Source: Lachnospiraceae bacterium (GTDB lineage Bacteria > Bacillota > Clostridia > Lachnospirales > Lachnospiraceae). Taken from it: a stretch of 36,799 bases of DNA. The notes beneath the pieces are model-generated. The model was not told the origin of the DNA. It did not search any database and saw nothing but the letters and a program-made list of their open reading frames with translations. Position 1 is the first letter of the stretch. The number at the start of each line of letters is the position of its first letter. The stretch spans positions 1-36,799 of the forward strand of contig JAFLTB010000026.1 in assembly GCA_022510605.1 (NCBI GenBank), read 5' to 3'. This document shows, piece by piece, positions 25,518 to 33,079 of this stretch. Made by a program: the position numbers and the translations under genes.

Positions 25518-25925
25518 TTATTCCTCCCTGTCCTTTTCCAGCGCCTGTTGCAAATCCTTTAGGTATCCGGCCTGTTGTTTTTTCAGGTACATACCTACAA
25601 AGGGTTTCATAAACCACTTTTTTGCCTCTACTTTTTCCGTAAAGTCAATGCGTGTCTTTTCCGCCTGTTCCGTAAAAATTCCTGTCCAATGCCCCTGCAT
25701 GTTCTCATTTTCCATGGTAAATTCATACCGCTTACATGGCTCCCATGCAGTAATGGTAAAGGTGGTTGCATATTTCCCCGTATACTCGATAAATCTCTTT
25801 CCTGACTCTGCCACTTCAATTTTATCAATATCACTGCGCCAGGAGTATTCCTCCAGGGAGGTAATAATCCCCCATATTGTTTCTGCTGCCACAGGAAATT
25901 CTGCCGTCATTTTTGATATTGCCAT
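25518..25925 (-). CDS. SRPBCC (START/polyketide-cyclase-like) family protein
   Basis: A 135-residue single-domain protein beginning MAISKMTAEFPVAAETIWGI, with WEPCKRYEFTMENENMQGHW and a C-terminal helix (GYLKDLQQALEKD). This order of strand, two helices, long sheet and C-terminal helix is the SRPBCC helix-grip fold, which binds a hydrophobic ligand in a deep cavity. The usual label is polyketide cyclase/dehydrase or START-like, without a known reaction. Nine bases separate it from the HD gene and three from the HAD gene, so all three are co-transcribed from the promoter at 26448. Confidence 0.85.
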   Translation of the reverse strand: MAISKMTAEFPVAAETIWGIITSLEEYSWRSDIDKIEVAESGKRFIEYTGKYATTFTITAWEPCKRYEFTMENENMQGHWTGIFTEQAEKTRIDFTEKVEAKKWFMKPFVGMYLKKQQAGYLKDLQQALEKDREE

Positions 25926-25934
25926 TATAACCTC

Positions 25935-26426
25935 CTAGTTCAAGCCAAAAAGTTTGTGACAGAGTTTCTTCCCCGTCTTTGTACGGAAAACCGCTTCATA
26001 TAAATGATGTGCTGCTTCCCGGTTCAGATTGTCTTCATATATATTCACAAGGGCGTCTGCCTCCAGCAAAATCCGGTAATCCATCCCATCTACACCGCTG
26101 TAGGTATGATGATGCCCTACCAGATAGGAAACCCGCCGGGTCACTTCAGGCTCATATTCCAGAGTCTTCAGGAGTTTCTCAGCCTCCGCTGGTCCCTCCT
26201 GCTCCTGAAGTTTTCCATTACAGTCCCCCCATTTTTCCTCTGCCATCTTAATCCCTATATCGTGGACAATGGCCGCCGTTTCCAGTATGTATTGTGTGTT
26301 CTTGTCCAACCTCTCCTCCTCACCAATTATTTTGGCAAACTGATATACTTTGAGGAAATGCTGAACCCGCTTTGGGTCGCCGCTATAGTAAGAAATCATA
26401 GCCATTATCAACCGGTTATTATCCAT
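25935..26426 (-). CDS. HD-domain phosphohydrolase
   Basis: A 163-residue stand-alone HD protein. The metal-binding set can be read as H23 near RVQHFLKVYQFA, the HD pair in AAIVHDIGIKMAEEK, the HH of YLVGHHHTYSGVDG, and a final Asp in LLEADALVNI. This is the pattern of small HD phosphohydrolases acting on nucleotides or other phosphorylated metabolites. The substrate is unknown. AAGGAGAGGAG supports the ATG. It is the first gene of the operon HD–SRPBCC–HAD, with a near-consensus promoter overlapping the end of the methyltransferase gene. Confidence 0.88.
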   Translation of the reverse strand: MDNNRLIMAMISYYSGDPKRVQHFLKVYQFAKIIGEEERLDKNTQYILETAAIVHDIGIKMAEEKWGDCNGKLQEQEGPAEAEKLLKTLEYEPEVTRRVSYLVGHHHTYSGVDGMDYRILLEADALVNIYEDNLNREAAHHLYEAVFRTKTGKKLCHKLFGLN

Positions 26427-26447
26427 GAGTCTCCTCTCCTTTTTTCC

Positions 26448-26476
26448 AGCATAACGGGAACAAAGGGAAATGTCAA
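26448..26476 (-). promoter_or_regulatory. Promoter of the HD–SRPBCC–HAD operon
   Basis: Minus-strand TTGACA (26476-26471), 17 bases, TATGCT (26453-26448). The -35 overlaps the last codons of the methyltransferase gene. The short leader carries AAGGAGAGGAG before the HD ATG. Confidence 0.7.
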
Positions 26477-27171
26477 CCCTTGAGAGCTTGAATTATCGGC
26501 GTCCCATCGCCCTCCTCAATATAAAACACTTCTATCTGGGAAAAACCCGCTTCCCGCAGTAACTGGCATTCATGCTCTAAAGTCAACGGCGTATCAAAAT
26601 GAACATATTGCTCCTCCGGAATATTCCACTTTTTTCTCCGACGCTTACATTCCTCCATTAAAAACTGTTCCCATTCATCATCATCTGCCACATAGTCTGC
26701 TTCCAGATAGCATCCTCCCTTTTTCAGGCATTTCCATATTTTCTGAAAAACCTTCAATTTTTTCTCTGCCGTATAATGATGCAGGGTCTCAAAAGACACT
26801 GCCACGTCATAATTTTCAGTTCCAAAGGGTTCCAAAAAATAGTCTGCCGCTATCCGGTGGATACTTTTGTCCGGGTGCTTTTGTTCCAGAACCGCCAGCA
26901 TTTCCGGAGATAAATCAATGGCTGTAACCGAAATGTCCGGATGGTGACGAAAAATTTCATCCAGTTCCAGCCCCGTGCCACAGCCAATATCCAGAAGTTT
27001 CCCGGCTCCCTTCGGCACTCTCCGACCCATTTCCTGATACAGATTTTTCCAGTGGCTCATGTGCTCCTCATAATCCCCCAGACGGGCGGCAAAAAAATCT
27101 GCCATTGGCTCCAGTGGCTCATCTTCAATACTTTTTAACCATTTCTTGATTTTTTCTAATTCTTCACTCAT
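26473..27171 (-). CDS. Class I SAM-dependent methyltransferase
   Basis: A 232-residue methyltransferase. Motif I is LLDIGCGTGLELDEIF, motif II ends in VTAIDLSPEM, and motif III/post-I gives NYDVAVSFETLHHY with the downstream KKGGCYLEADY strand. The N-terminal ~50 residues are helical and carry DYEEHMSHW, typical of UbiE/methyltransferase type 11/12 proteins of Clostridia that methylate small molecules. The exact substrate is unknown. An AAAGGGG ribosome binding site precedes the ATG. The 130-base gap upstream holds the terminator of the CD3324-like gene and no clear promoter of its own. Confidence 0.9.
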   Translation of the reverse strand: MSEELEKIKKWLKSIEDEPLEPMADFFAARLGDYEEHMSHWKNLYQEMGRRVPKGAGKLLDIGCGTGLELDEIFRHHPDISVTAIDLSPEMLAVLEQKHPDKSIHRIAADYFLEPFGTENYDVAVSFETLHHYTAEKKLKVFQKIWKCLKKGGCYLEADYVADDDEWEQFLMEECKRRRKKWNIPEEQYVHFDTPLTLEHECQLLREAGFSQIEVFYIEEGDGTPIIQALKG

Positions 27172-27258
27172 TTTCTGTCCCCTTTCTCATTCATTTTCCA
27201 CCCCTTTTGATTCTAAAACAATTCCTTCCCCACCTCCACCTCATTCTCTTTTGAAATG

Positions 27259-27298
27259 AAAAATAAGCCAATATTCTCCCTTGGAAAATATCAGCCTA
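27259..27298 (-). terminator. Terminator after the CD3324-like gene
   Basis: Minus strand: ATATTTTCC (27291-27283) pairs, with one G·U, to GGGAGAATAT (27280-27271), extended weakly by GGC/GCC, then TTATTTTTC (27266-27258). It sits a few bases after the stop at 27303. Confidence 0.5.
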
Positions 27299-27302
27299 TC
27301 TT

Positions 27303-27572
27303 TTATTCTTTCCATTCCTTTATAATTCTTTGAATGCTTTTTACCGAAAGAAAATATCTGTCTGCCAGTTCGGATGTCGGCACACCTCTTTGATGTTCCT
27401 GAACAATCGCACGGTTTCGGTCTCCCAGTATCTTTCTGGTGGCAGTCAAATCCCCCCAGCCTCGTTTCGCATTTTCCCTCTGCGGTATATAAAGACACTC
27501 CCCGTGAACATATTGCTGTATTTCCTCCAATAAATCCTTTGGCAAAACATTTTCTGCATTTTTATAACTCAT
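27303..27572 (-). CDS. CD3324-family helix-turn-helix protein
   Basis: An 89-residue protein: MSYKNAENVLPKDLLEEIQQ, then YVHGECLYIPQRENAKRGWG, then a helix-turn-helix near residues 62-86 (GVPTSELADRYFLSVKSIQR). It closely matches the clostridial family named after C. difficile CD3324, presumed DNA-binding regulators of unknown target. GGAGG lies five bases ahead of the ATG, inside AGGAGGCTGGC. That stretch is complementary to an upstream CCAGCCT, so initiation may be controlled. It is monocistronic, between its own promoter and terminator. Confidence 0.85.
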   Translation of the reverse strand: MSYKNAENVLPKDLLEEIQQYVHGECLYIPQRENAKRGWGDLTATRKILGDRNRAIVQEHQRGVPTSELADRYFLSVKSIQRIIKEWKE

Positions 27573-27680
27573 GCCAGCCTCCTAAAGTTTTTTATTTTAG
27601 GAATCGCATAGGCTGGACATATATTTTACTGCATCAGCCTATGCTATGCAGCCGTAATAACTTTCATCATAAAGCAGTCC
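27573..27680 (-). promoter_or_regulatory. Attenuator-like leader with competing hairpins
   Basis: In RNA order the leader has GGCTGCAT (end of the micro-ORF), GCATAGGCTG (27644-27635), ATGCAG, CCAGCCTATGC (27616-27606) and the ribosome binding site AGGAGGCTGGC. CAGCCTATGC can pair with GCATAGGCTG (10 bp), while CCAGCCT can instead pair with the AGGCTGG that includes the Shine-Dalgarno; CTGCAT/ATGCAG is a third, competing stem. Which pairing forms could depend on ribosomes on the micro-ORF. Structure was read by eye. Confidence 0.5.
27644..27670 (-). CDS. Putative 8-residue leader peptide (MMKVITAA)
   Basis: ATG ATG AAA GTT ATT ACG GCT GCA TAG, with an excellent AAAAGGAGGA seven bases upstream, starting about 36 bases from the promoter's expected start site. 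Its stop codon touches the first arm of the 10-bp hairpin. A strong ribosome binding site on so short a frame is best explained by a regulatory leader peptide; the inducer is unknown. Confidence 0.45.
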   Translation of the reverse strand: MMKVITAA

Positions 27681-27712
27681 TCCTTTTATGAATTTGAATC
27701 ATATTATTATCT

Positions 27713-27742
27713 ATTATAGCAAAAATCTCTTTCGCTTTACAA
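27713..27742 (-). promoter_or_regulatory. Promoter of the leader peptide / CD3324-like gene
   Basis: Minus-strand TTGTAA (27742-27737), 18 bases, TATAAT (27718-27713), with a perfect -10. Expected start near 27706. Confidence 0.6.
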
Positions 27743-27780
27743 CCTCATAAATGATTTGAAGTGTTTGTGAGTCTGAAATT

Positions 27781-28758
27781 TTACTGGGATTCCTTTTTCT
27801 CCCATTCGCTTAATTGCTTTTTTAAATCTGCTATCATCTGGTCTTTTTCTGCCAGTTCAGTTCTTTTCGCGTCTAACTCAGTTCTCTGCTCCGCTAATTC
27901 TTTTTCCAATCTCTTTATTTTTGATTCATTGGTCTTATTCAGACTCGCCACTATATCCTCCTGCTCAATAAAATCCGTAAACATGCGCATCAGTCCCTCC
28001 CGGTCTTTTGTCATAATTATAGCACAATCATACACGGGTTGGAAAGAGGGATTTTCAGTCAAAAATCCCATCATTTCCGTCATGTCCTGAATACTTAGAA
28101 ACGTCAGCCATTTTTCCAGCTCTCCTGCCGCATGCGGCTTATTTTTACGAAATTTATCCAAGCATACATAGTCATAATACTGCACTAATTCCAGCTCTAC
28201 CCCAGTATCACTTGTCTGGCGAAAATGATGGACGTAGTAGTTGGAGTCCTTAAACTGTGATGGACTGTCTTCCATAATGACAATGGTATAGACCGGCTGT
28301 ATTTTTTCATAATCTACATCTTTCTTTTTTTCGCCCTCCTGTACGGCATACTGTCTTTTTACTAAATCCGCTGAATAGCAGACGGCTCTCTGTGGTGGAA
28401 ATGCCACACCATAACGTTGGATTTCCACATTTCCAATGGAACCTCCCTCAAACTGTACCACCAGATCCAAAATAATCCCTTTGCTGTACATGCTGTGGCG
28501 ACGCCCCTCGGTTGCCAAAGAGTGCAGGACTGTTACTTTCTTTCCCAAAATACTACTGACAAATTGCGATAACCTCTCCCCGTGTTCATCCGGATCAAAG
28601 ATACCCTTAAAAATAGTGTCATTCAATAAATCGGGAACCCTCTGTCCCCGGTCAATTTCCAAAAACTGTTTTTGTACCCTTTTACTCAGACGGTTCCACA
28701 GTGACAGCAGAGTTTCATCCTGCCGCACTCTTTCCCATAAACGTAACTCCTTCTCCAT
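27781..28758 (-). CDS. Rpn-family recombination-promoting nuclease / PD-(D/E)XK nuclease-family transposase-like protein
   Basis: A 325-residue protein. LLNDTIFKGIFDPDEHGERL starts the PD-(D/E)XK fold; IILDLVVQFEGGSIGNVEIQR gives the catalytic Asp and the Glu-x-Gln that replaces Glu-x-Lys in this family, followed by AVCYSADLVKRQY. It resembles the Rpn/YhgA-like proteins of Clostridia, nucleases able to promote recA-independent recombination. The C-terminal ~55 residues (KIKRLEKELAEQRTELDAKR onward) are a coiled coil with an imperfect heptad duplication. It has its own promoter and an unusual palindrome at the start of the transcript. No inverted repeats flank it, so it is probably a resident gene rather than a transposon. 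Confidence 0.85.
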   Translation of the reverse strand: MEKELRLWERVRQDETLLSLWNRLSKRVQKQFLEIDRGQRVPDLLNDTIFKGIFDPDEHGERLSQFVSSILGKKVTVLHSLATEGRRHSMYSKGIILDLVVQFEGGSIGNVEIQRYGVAFPPQRAVCYSADLVKRQYAVQEGEKKKDVDYEKIQPVYTIVIMEDSPSQFKDSNYYVHHFRQTSDTGVELELVQYYDYVCLDKFRKNKPHAAGELEKWLTFLSIQDMTEMMGFLTENPSFQPVYDCAIIMTKDREGLMRMFTDFIEQEDIVASLNKTNESKIKRLEKELAEQRTELDAKRTELAEKDQMIADLKKQLSEWEKKESQ

Positions 28759-28831
28759 TCAACTCCCCCATCCTCTATAAAATTTTAGCGGTGCTTCTTT
28801 GCCGACTCGGCTGATTTAGAAGTAATAAAAT

Positions 28832-28862
28832 AAGTCCACACACAGATTTGTGTTGTAGACTT
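28832..28862. promoter_or_regulatory. Palindrome at the transcription start of the Rpn gene
   Basis: AAGTC (28832-28836) and GACTT (28858-28862) enclose CACA/TGTG (28841-28844 / 28849-28852). It begins right after the -10 box, so it would be the first hairpin of the mRNA or an operator over the start site. The rest of the 218-base gap 28759-28976 has only the promoter. Confidence 0.4.
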
Positions 28863-28863
28863 A

Positions 28864-28892
28864 ATATTACCACGAGATATTGTGTTTGTAAA
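28864..28892 (-). promoter_or_regulatory. Promoter of the Rpn-family gene
   Basis: Minus-strand TTTACA (28892-28887), 17 bases, TAATAT (28869-28864). The leader is about 100 bases, beginning with the palindrome at 28832-28862. Confidence 0.6.
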
Positions 28893-28976
28893 GACTTTTT
28901 TGGTGACAAATAAGCAGTTTTCAAAAATTGCCTCTTACTTTATAACTTATAATCGTTCTATGCTAATTATCCCCCT

Positions 28977-29393
28977 CTACCCCTTTAACAATACCTCTTT
29001 CGCTCTTTCAATGTTCCTCATAATATGTCCGATATTTCCCTCTCCTGCATATTGCGAGGTGTCAAAAAAGTCATGGTCCAGGGTAGACCAGTATAATTCA
29101 TTTTCATCACCTGAAACTTCTGTGGACTTGTTTAATTTCCCAACATAAATCTGCAAATAGAAATCATCCAGATAATAAGTAAAATCCATAAGATGAGAAA
29201 GTACAATATCCTCTTTTGTAATTGTGGTCTCCTCTTCCAATTCCCTGTAAGCGGCCACTAACTCATCCTCATTCTGCTCAATTTTACCCCCGACAAAATT
29301 TGACAATCCCTTAAATGGATTTTTCCTGCGCCTGCACATCAATATCTTTTCACCAGTTTCATCAAAAACTACTATTGCATTATATCCCTGCAT
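28977..29393 (-). CDS. NUDIX hydrolase
   Basis: A 138-residue pyrophosphohydrolase. The NUDIX box is complete: G-G-K-I-E, then ELVAAYRELEEETTI, matching GX5EX7REUXEEXGU apart from the final Gly, which is Thr. The N-terminal strand YNAIVVFDETGEKILMCRR and the C-terminal YAGEGNIGHIMRNIERAKE fit the fold of 8-oxo-dGTP/diphosphatase types. The substrate is not predictable. GGGGAG precedes the ATG by five bases, and it is 32 bases behind the GCS2-like gene, the last gene of the gshA operon. This makes a link to nucleotide or cofactor damage under oxidative stress plausible but unproven. Confidence 0.9.
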   Translation of the reverse strand: MQGYNAIVVFDETGEKILMCRRRKNPFKGLSNFVGGKIEQNEDELVAAYRELEEETTITKEDIVLSHLMDFTYYLDDFYLQIYVGKLNKSTEVSGDENELYWSTLDHDFFDTSQYAGEGNIGHIMRNIERAKEVLLKG

Positions 29394-29425
29394 ATTTATC
29401 TCCCCGCAAATTCTTTTCCCAATCT

Positions 29426-30814
29426 CTATATTCTCCCATATTCTACAATAACATCCTCTATATCTCCATTATTCTTTAGATGACACAGCATTTTCCGGGC
29501 CGGATTCGTCTGTTGCCGAATCCTTTCATACAAGGGGGCTAAATAAATCTCCTCGCCATATCCCCGCTCCATAAGCCCTTTCTTCGCCAAATCCACAATC
29601 TGCTCTGCCAATCCGTACAGAGCCTCTCGATTAACAAAATCCGGCAGTTCCTGTCTCACAAACATTTTGCGCAGCTTTGCCTCCGAAAATCCATGATGAT
29701 ATATAACATGATCCTCCTGAAGCAGAAGGTCCAGCTCCTTCAATCGCCTTTTCAAACCCAGATGAAAGGCCGATACCGTCATAACATCTTCTATCGGCTG
29801 ACAGCACACACTGCGAAATTCTATGGTGCCCCGAAAAGTCAGATCCTCAAATTTGAACGTGCGCAGATAATCCAGGTCCTCAATTTCCGGTGCAAATGAA
29901 ATCTCATGGTAGGAACCATCGGCATAGTATTCTCCTGTAATCGAATCCTGTTCAAAATATTCCATCACGGGAATCGGTGAAAAATTAATATATTTGTCTC
30001 CCCGCTCCACACAGTACATGCTGGCAGATTCCAGGTATTCCTGCAATTCTTCTACACTTTTAATTTCACAATCGAACATTCCAATATTATGGGGATTGAT
30101 TCCATGGGTGCTGTTTTCCCAAAACATATCCCGGCAGCAGGCAAGTTCTTCCTGTTCCCCTATCAAAATGGAATTGTTAAATAACAGTGCTTTCACTGGC
30201 TCTAACCTGGAAAAGGCGCGGATTGTCGTAACCAAGTCTTCATAATCCACATCCAGCTGTACCTGGGATGCACTGGAAAACAGACCATACTCCGGATACT
30301 CATGAAAATCCATCGGTAAATCCTTATACTTTGGATAGGAATTCAAATGATGAAATAACATCCGGTACCGGCCATTGGGAATCGGGACATTTTTGTTATA
30401 TTTACGATAGGGGTTGACTCCCATTCCTGTCAGTGTATAGTGATATTGCTCTAATTCCTGCTGGATATAGGTATAATACTCACGAAAACGCTGATACAAT
30501 GCCTGTAGTGTTTTTTCTTTGCCAAAAGACAATTCCAGATTGTTATAAGAACAGTCATAGGACAAAATATCTCCGTTCTCAGGGTGTATGGCCGCATGGA
30601 TATTCCCCTCATCATCCCGGCTCATAACTTCAAACTGAAAATGCTCCATAAATTTTGCCGTCAGCTCATGGATTCGTGCAAAATCCACTGCCTGCTTGTC
30701 CAAATTTACAATAGGCATTTCCACTTCAATCCCAATATACTTCTTCCGGTTTTTCTTTGTGGCTCCAATATATTTCTCATATATTTTTTCCTGAACCAGT
30801 GCCTTGTCTACCAT
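29426..30814 (-). CDS. Glutamate–cysteine ligase-family (GCS2/EgtA-like) carboxylate-amine ligase
   Basis: A 462-residue ATP-dependent ligase of the GCS2 type. YIGIEVEMPIVNL opens the fold with the metal-binding Glu-Val-Glu, followed by ILSYDCSYNNLELSFG with further acidic ligands; GRYRMLFHHL, SSASQVQLDVD and RGTIEFRSVCCQP are typical of the family. Members join glutamate through its side-chain carboxyl to an amine, as in EgtA (gamma-glutamylcysteine). Specificity is not readable here. It follows the class II amidotransferase after 23 bases, and a second, unrelated ligase (gshA) opens the operon, so one organism carries two enzymes for what may be one reaction or two related ones. Confidence 0.82.
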   Translation of the reverse strand: MVDKALVQEKIYEKYIGATKKNRKKYIGIEVEMPIVNLDKQAVDFARIHELTAKFMEHFQFEVMSRDDEGNIHAAIHPENGDILSYDCSYNNLELSFGKEKTLQALYQRFREYYTYIQQELEQYHYTLTGMGVNPYRKYNKNVPIPNGRYRMLFHHLNSYPKYKDLPMDFHEYPEYGLFSSASQVQLDVDYEDLVTTIRAFSRLEPVKALLFNNSILIGEQEELACCRDMFWENSTHGINPHNIGMFDCEIKSVEELQEYLESASMYCVERGDKYINFSPIPVMEYFEQDSITGEYYADGSYHEISFAPEIEDLDYLRTFKFEDLTFRGTIEFRSVCCQPIEDVMTVSAFHLGLKRRLKELDLLLQEDHVIYHHGFSEAKLRKMFVRQELPDFVNREALYGLAEQIVDLAKKGLMERGYGEEIYLAPLYERIRQQTNPARKMLCHLKNNGDIEDVIVEYGRI

Positions 30815-30837
30815 AATAATCTCATCATCCTTTGCAA

Positions 30838-31611
30838 TTACAGATTTGAAAATGCCTGATATATCAATTTCAGGTTCTCTTCATTATCGATATACTCATT
30901 TCCATGGTTTGTTCCCGTGAAAACCAGTTTTCCATCACAGTATACAAGAAGTGTTGTAAATGGTACCGGTTTCCAGTTTTCCGTACTTAGCGGCTGGGTA
31001 GAAAACAATACACTGCCGTCCTTTTCCAGATAATAAAGGGAATTCTTATAATTTGTGTGAATGTACATATATTCCCCGTCATACAGCATCATATTCAACT
31101 TATTTCCCTTTGCCATGTCGGATATAATTCCATCCAGCAGGGAAAAACATTCCCTGGCCTTTGGTTTTCTCCCCAACTCCTCCATTTTCCCATTGATTTT
31201 GTCCACCAGATACATCAGGATACGCTCGCTGTCGGTATCTCCCTCCTGCAGTTTAAAATATGAATCCAGCTGCCCGTAGTCGAAAATTGTACCATTATGC
31301 ACCTGTGTCCATCTCCGTCCCGTGGAATCCTTGCGGGTATAGGGGTGGCAGTTCCGATAGTCCACATTACCAATTGTAGCATACCGGATATGTGCAAATA
31401 CATTTCTGCTTTCAATGGGCGCCTTCAAACGCTCCTTCAAATAGGTACTTTCCGATGCCTTCACCGGCTCCTTCTCGATAAATGCTTCATTTCCCTCCAG
31501 GCGAACCAGTCCCCAGCCATGGGGATGTTCATCACTATGGCTGTAAAACTCTTTCAGATATTCATTTATAGGAAACTTCTTTTTTGATGAAAAACCAAAC
31601 AACTCACACAT
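30838..31611 (-). CDS. Class II glutamine amidotransferase domain protein (EgtC/YafJ-like)
   Basis: A 257-residue Ntn hydrolase. After removal of Met, Cys2 (MCELFGFSS) becomes the nucleophile. HPHGWGLVRLEG, VFAHIRYATIG and WTQVHNGTIFDY are the glutamine-pocket motifs of class II amidotransferases. There is no second synthase domain, as in YafJ and EgtC; EgtC removes a gamma-glutamyl group in ergothioneine synthesis. It lies between two glutamate-ligase genes with gaps of 12 and 23 bases, so hydrolysis of a gamma-glutamyl amide made by one of them is a reasonable inference. GGAGAAACAGC precedes the ATG. Confidence 0.88.
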   Translation of the reverse strand: MCELFGFSSKKKFPINEYLKEFYSHSDEHPHGWGLVRLEGNEAFIEKEPVKASESTYLKERLKAPIESRNVFAHIRYATIGNVDYRNCHPYTRKDSTGRRWTQVHNGTIFDYGQLDSYFKLQEGDTDSERILMYLVDKINGKMEELGRKPKARECFSLLDGIISDMAKGNKLNMMLYDGEYMYIHTNYKNSLYYLEKDGSVLFSTQPLSTENWKPVPFTTLLVYCDGKLVFTGTNHGNEYIDNEENLKLIYQAFSNL

Positions 31612-31623
31612 GCTGTTTCTCCT

Positions 31624-33006
31624 TTATAATTCCTCTGCATACTCAGCCGCCAGGCGTACACCCCGTTTCACATAGTCCGTTCCAAATTCCCTCCGGAGCC
31701 GGTCTGCATACCGGTTGTCCGGAATTAACAATTTATCCTTTTGATAGCGGATATTTTCCAATGCTCCCTCTGCCTCTAATGTCATATAAAAGGATTCCAT
31801 ATCCTCTAAAATCTCCAATGCAGCTTTTCGTACCGGCTTACGGCTCCCACCGGATTCCTGAATGAAAATCTGGGAATCGTCAAATTCTGCCGCCTGTTTT
31901 TCATTTTGAATTGCTAAAATCTGTTCTTCCTCCGTAAGCTCCACATTCTTATGATTTAACAGATACAGCATAAAATAGTGAATAAATGCCACATCCTCCT
32001 TAAACAGGCCAACCGGGGAAAGAGGATTTACGTCCAGCATCCGGAGTTCCATATGATTGATGCCGTGCTCCCTCAGGTGTCCCAGCGAATTCTCACCCCG
32101 GGGTTTTAACCGCACCGGATAATACAATTCGGATACAGATTGTAAATATCCCTTATGTACATAAGCTTCAATACTTTGAATATAGGACTCCAGGTTCCCA
32201 TAATCCAGAATCGGAATAAAATCATTCCAGTAACCAAGCTCCCCGCACCGCACGGACGCATAACGGCTCAACGCCTCTTTCGTCCAGCCAGAATGGTCTT
32301 TTGCTCCCTCCCCACATTCCAAAAAGGAATCATCCAGTATAGGACTTGCCGCCATCAGGTACACAATAAACCAGCTATGCCAAACCACCTTCCGTGCCAA
32401 CTGCATGTAAAGAGAACTCTTATACCATGGATAGTCCGGAATTTCCTCTTGTGTCCGTTCTGCCTTTGCCCTGTCAGCAAATGCCCGGTAGCCTTCCCTT
32501 AACATCCCGTCAGCCAGAGAATAGTTCAAATGAATGCCGGAAAACAGCATTTTCCGCTTACCATATTTCTCTGCCAGATAATTGCGGTACCTCGTCTTTT
32601 CTGCCTGTTCATCCTTAAACTGTGCGATGGGAATGTCCTTTTCTCCTCTCACATAAGGCGGATTGGAAAAGGGCCATAAAAATTCCCTGCCGGTATCCAA
32701 CTGCTGCAACGTCTGCTGTACCTTTGTCTGCAGCTGGCGTAAATGCCGTAACACGTCATCCACATTGTCAAATACATCTGTAATCAGTTCCGTCTGATTT
32801 TCACAAAAATCCCGTGTTATATTGCTTTCTTCCCCAAATGGGTGCTTTGTATGGGAAAGAAATCCGTTTTCATCAATCCGCAGGCTTTCTTTCTCCAAAC
32901 CAAATTCACCTTTTTCCATGTGGCGTTTAATTAAATCATCGCTTATTTCTGTATATGCTCTCATTTTCATATTGCATGCTTTTCCTGTTATAATTAATTT
33001 TTCCAT
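31624..33006 (-). CDS. gshA: Glutamate–cysteine ligase (E. coli GshA type)
   Basis: A 460-residue enzyme making gamma-glutamylcysteine from glutamate, cysteine and ATP. FGLEKESLRID (residues 35-45) carries the metal-binding acidic residues, and ITRDFCENQTELIT, SGIHLNYSLAD and HMELRMLDVNPLSP are diagnostic of the GshA family. The C-terminal ~70 residues are helical. No ATP-grasp glutathione synthetase domain follows, as it does in GshAB, and no gshB lies in this window, so the product may be gamma-glutamylcysteine itself or another peptide. The ATG at 33006 follows a weak AGGA; later Met codons at 13 and 15 are possible. It is the first gene of a four-gene operon from a very strong promoter. 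Confidence 0.9.
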   Translation of the reverse strand: MEKLIITGKACNMKMRAYTEISDDLIKRHMEKGEFGLEKESLRIDENGFLSHTKHPFGEESNITRDFCENQTELITDVFDNVDDVLRHLRQLQTKVQQTLQQLDTGREFLWPFSNPPYVRGEKDIPIAQFKDEQAEKTRYRNYLAEKYGKRKMLFSGIHLNYSLADGMLREGYRAFADRAKAERTQEEIPDYPWYKSSLYMQLARKVVWHSWFIVYLMAASPILDDSFLECGEGAKDHSGWTKEALSRYASVRCGELGYWNDFIPILDYGNLESYIQSIEAYVHKGYLQSVSELYYPVRLKPRGENSLGHLREHGINHMELRMLDVNPLSPVGLFKEDVAFIHYFMLYLLNHKNVELTEEEQILAIQNEKQAAEFDDSQIFIQESGGSRKPVRKAALEILEDMESFYMTLEAEGALENIRYQKDKLLIPDNRYADRLRREFGTDYVKRGVRLAAEYAEEL

Positions 33007-33034
33007 TACTTACTTTTCCTATAAACATAGTAGG

Positions 33035-33063
33035 ATAATAGCACATAAAAAAATATATGTCAA
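33035..33063 (-). promoter_or_regulatory. Promoter of the gshA operon
   Basis: Minus-strand TTGACA (33063-33058), 17 bases, TATTAT (33040-33035). Expected start near 33028, about 22 bases ahead of the gshA ATG, so there is no room for a leader regulator. Confidence 0.75.
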
Positions 33064-33079
33064 TATATATTTATCCACT

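Noticed and set aside
28759-28976. Transposon ends around the Rpn-family gene
   Set aside because: The inverted repeat is confined to the promoter side and has no partner downstream of the gene, so it is not a mobile element boundary.
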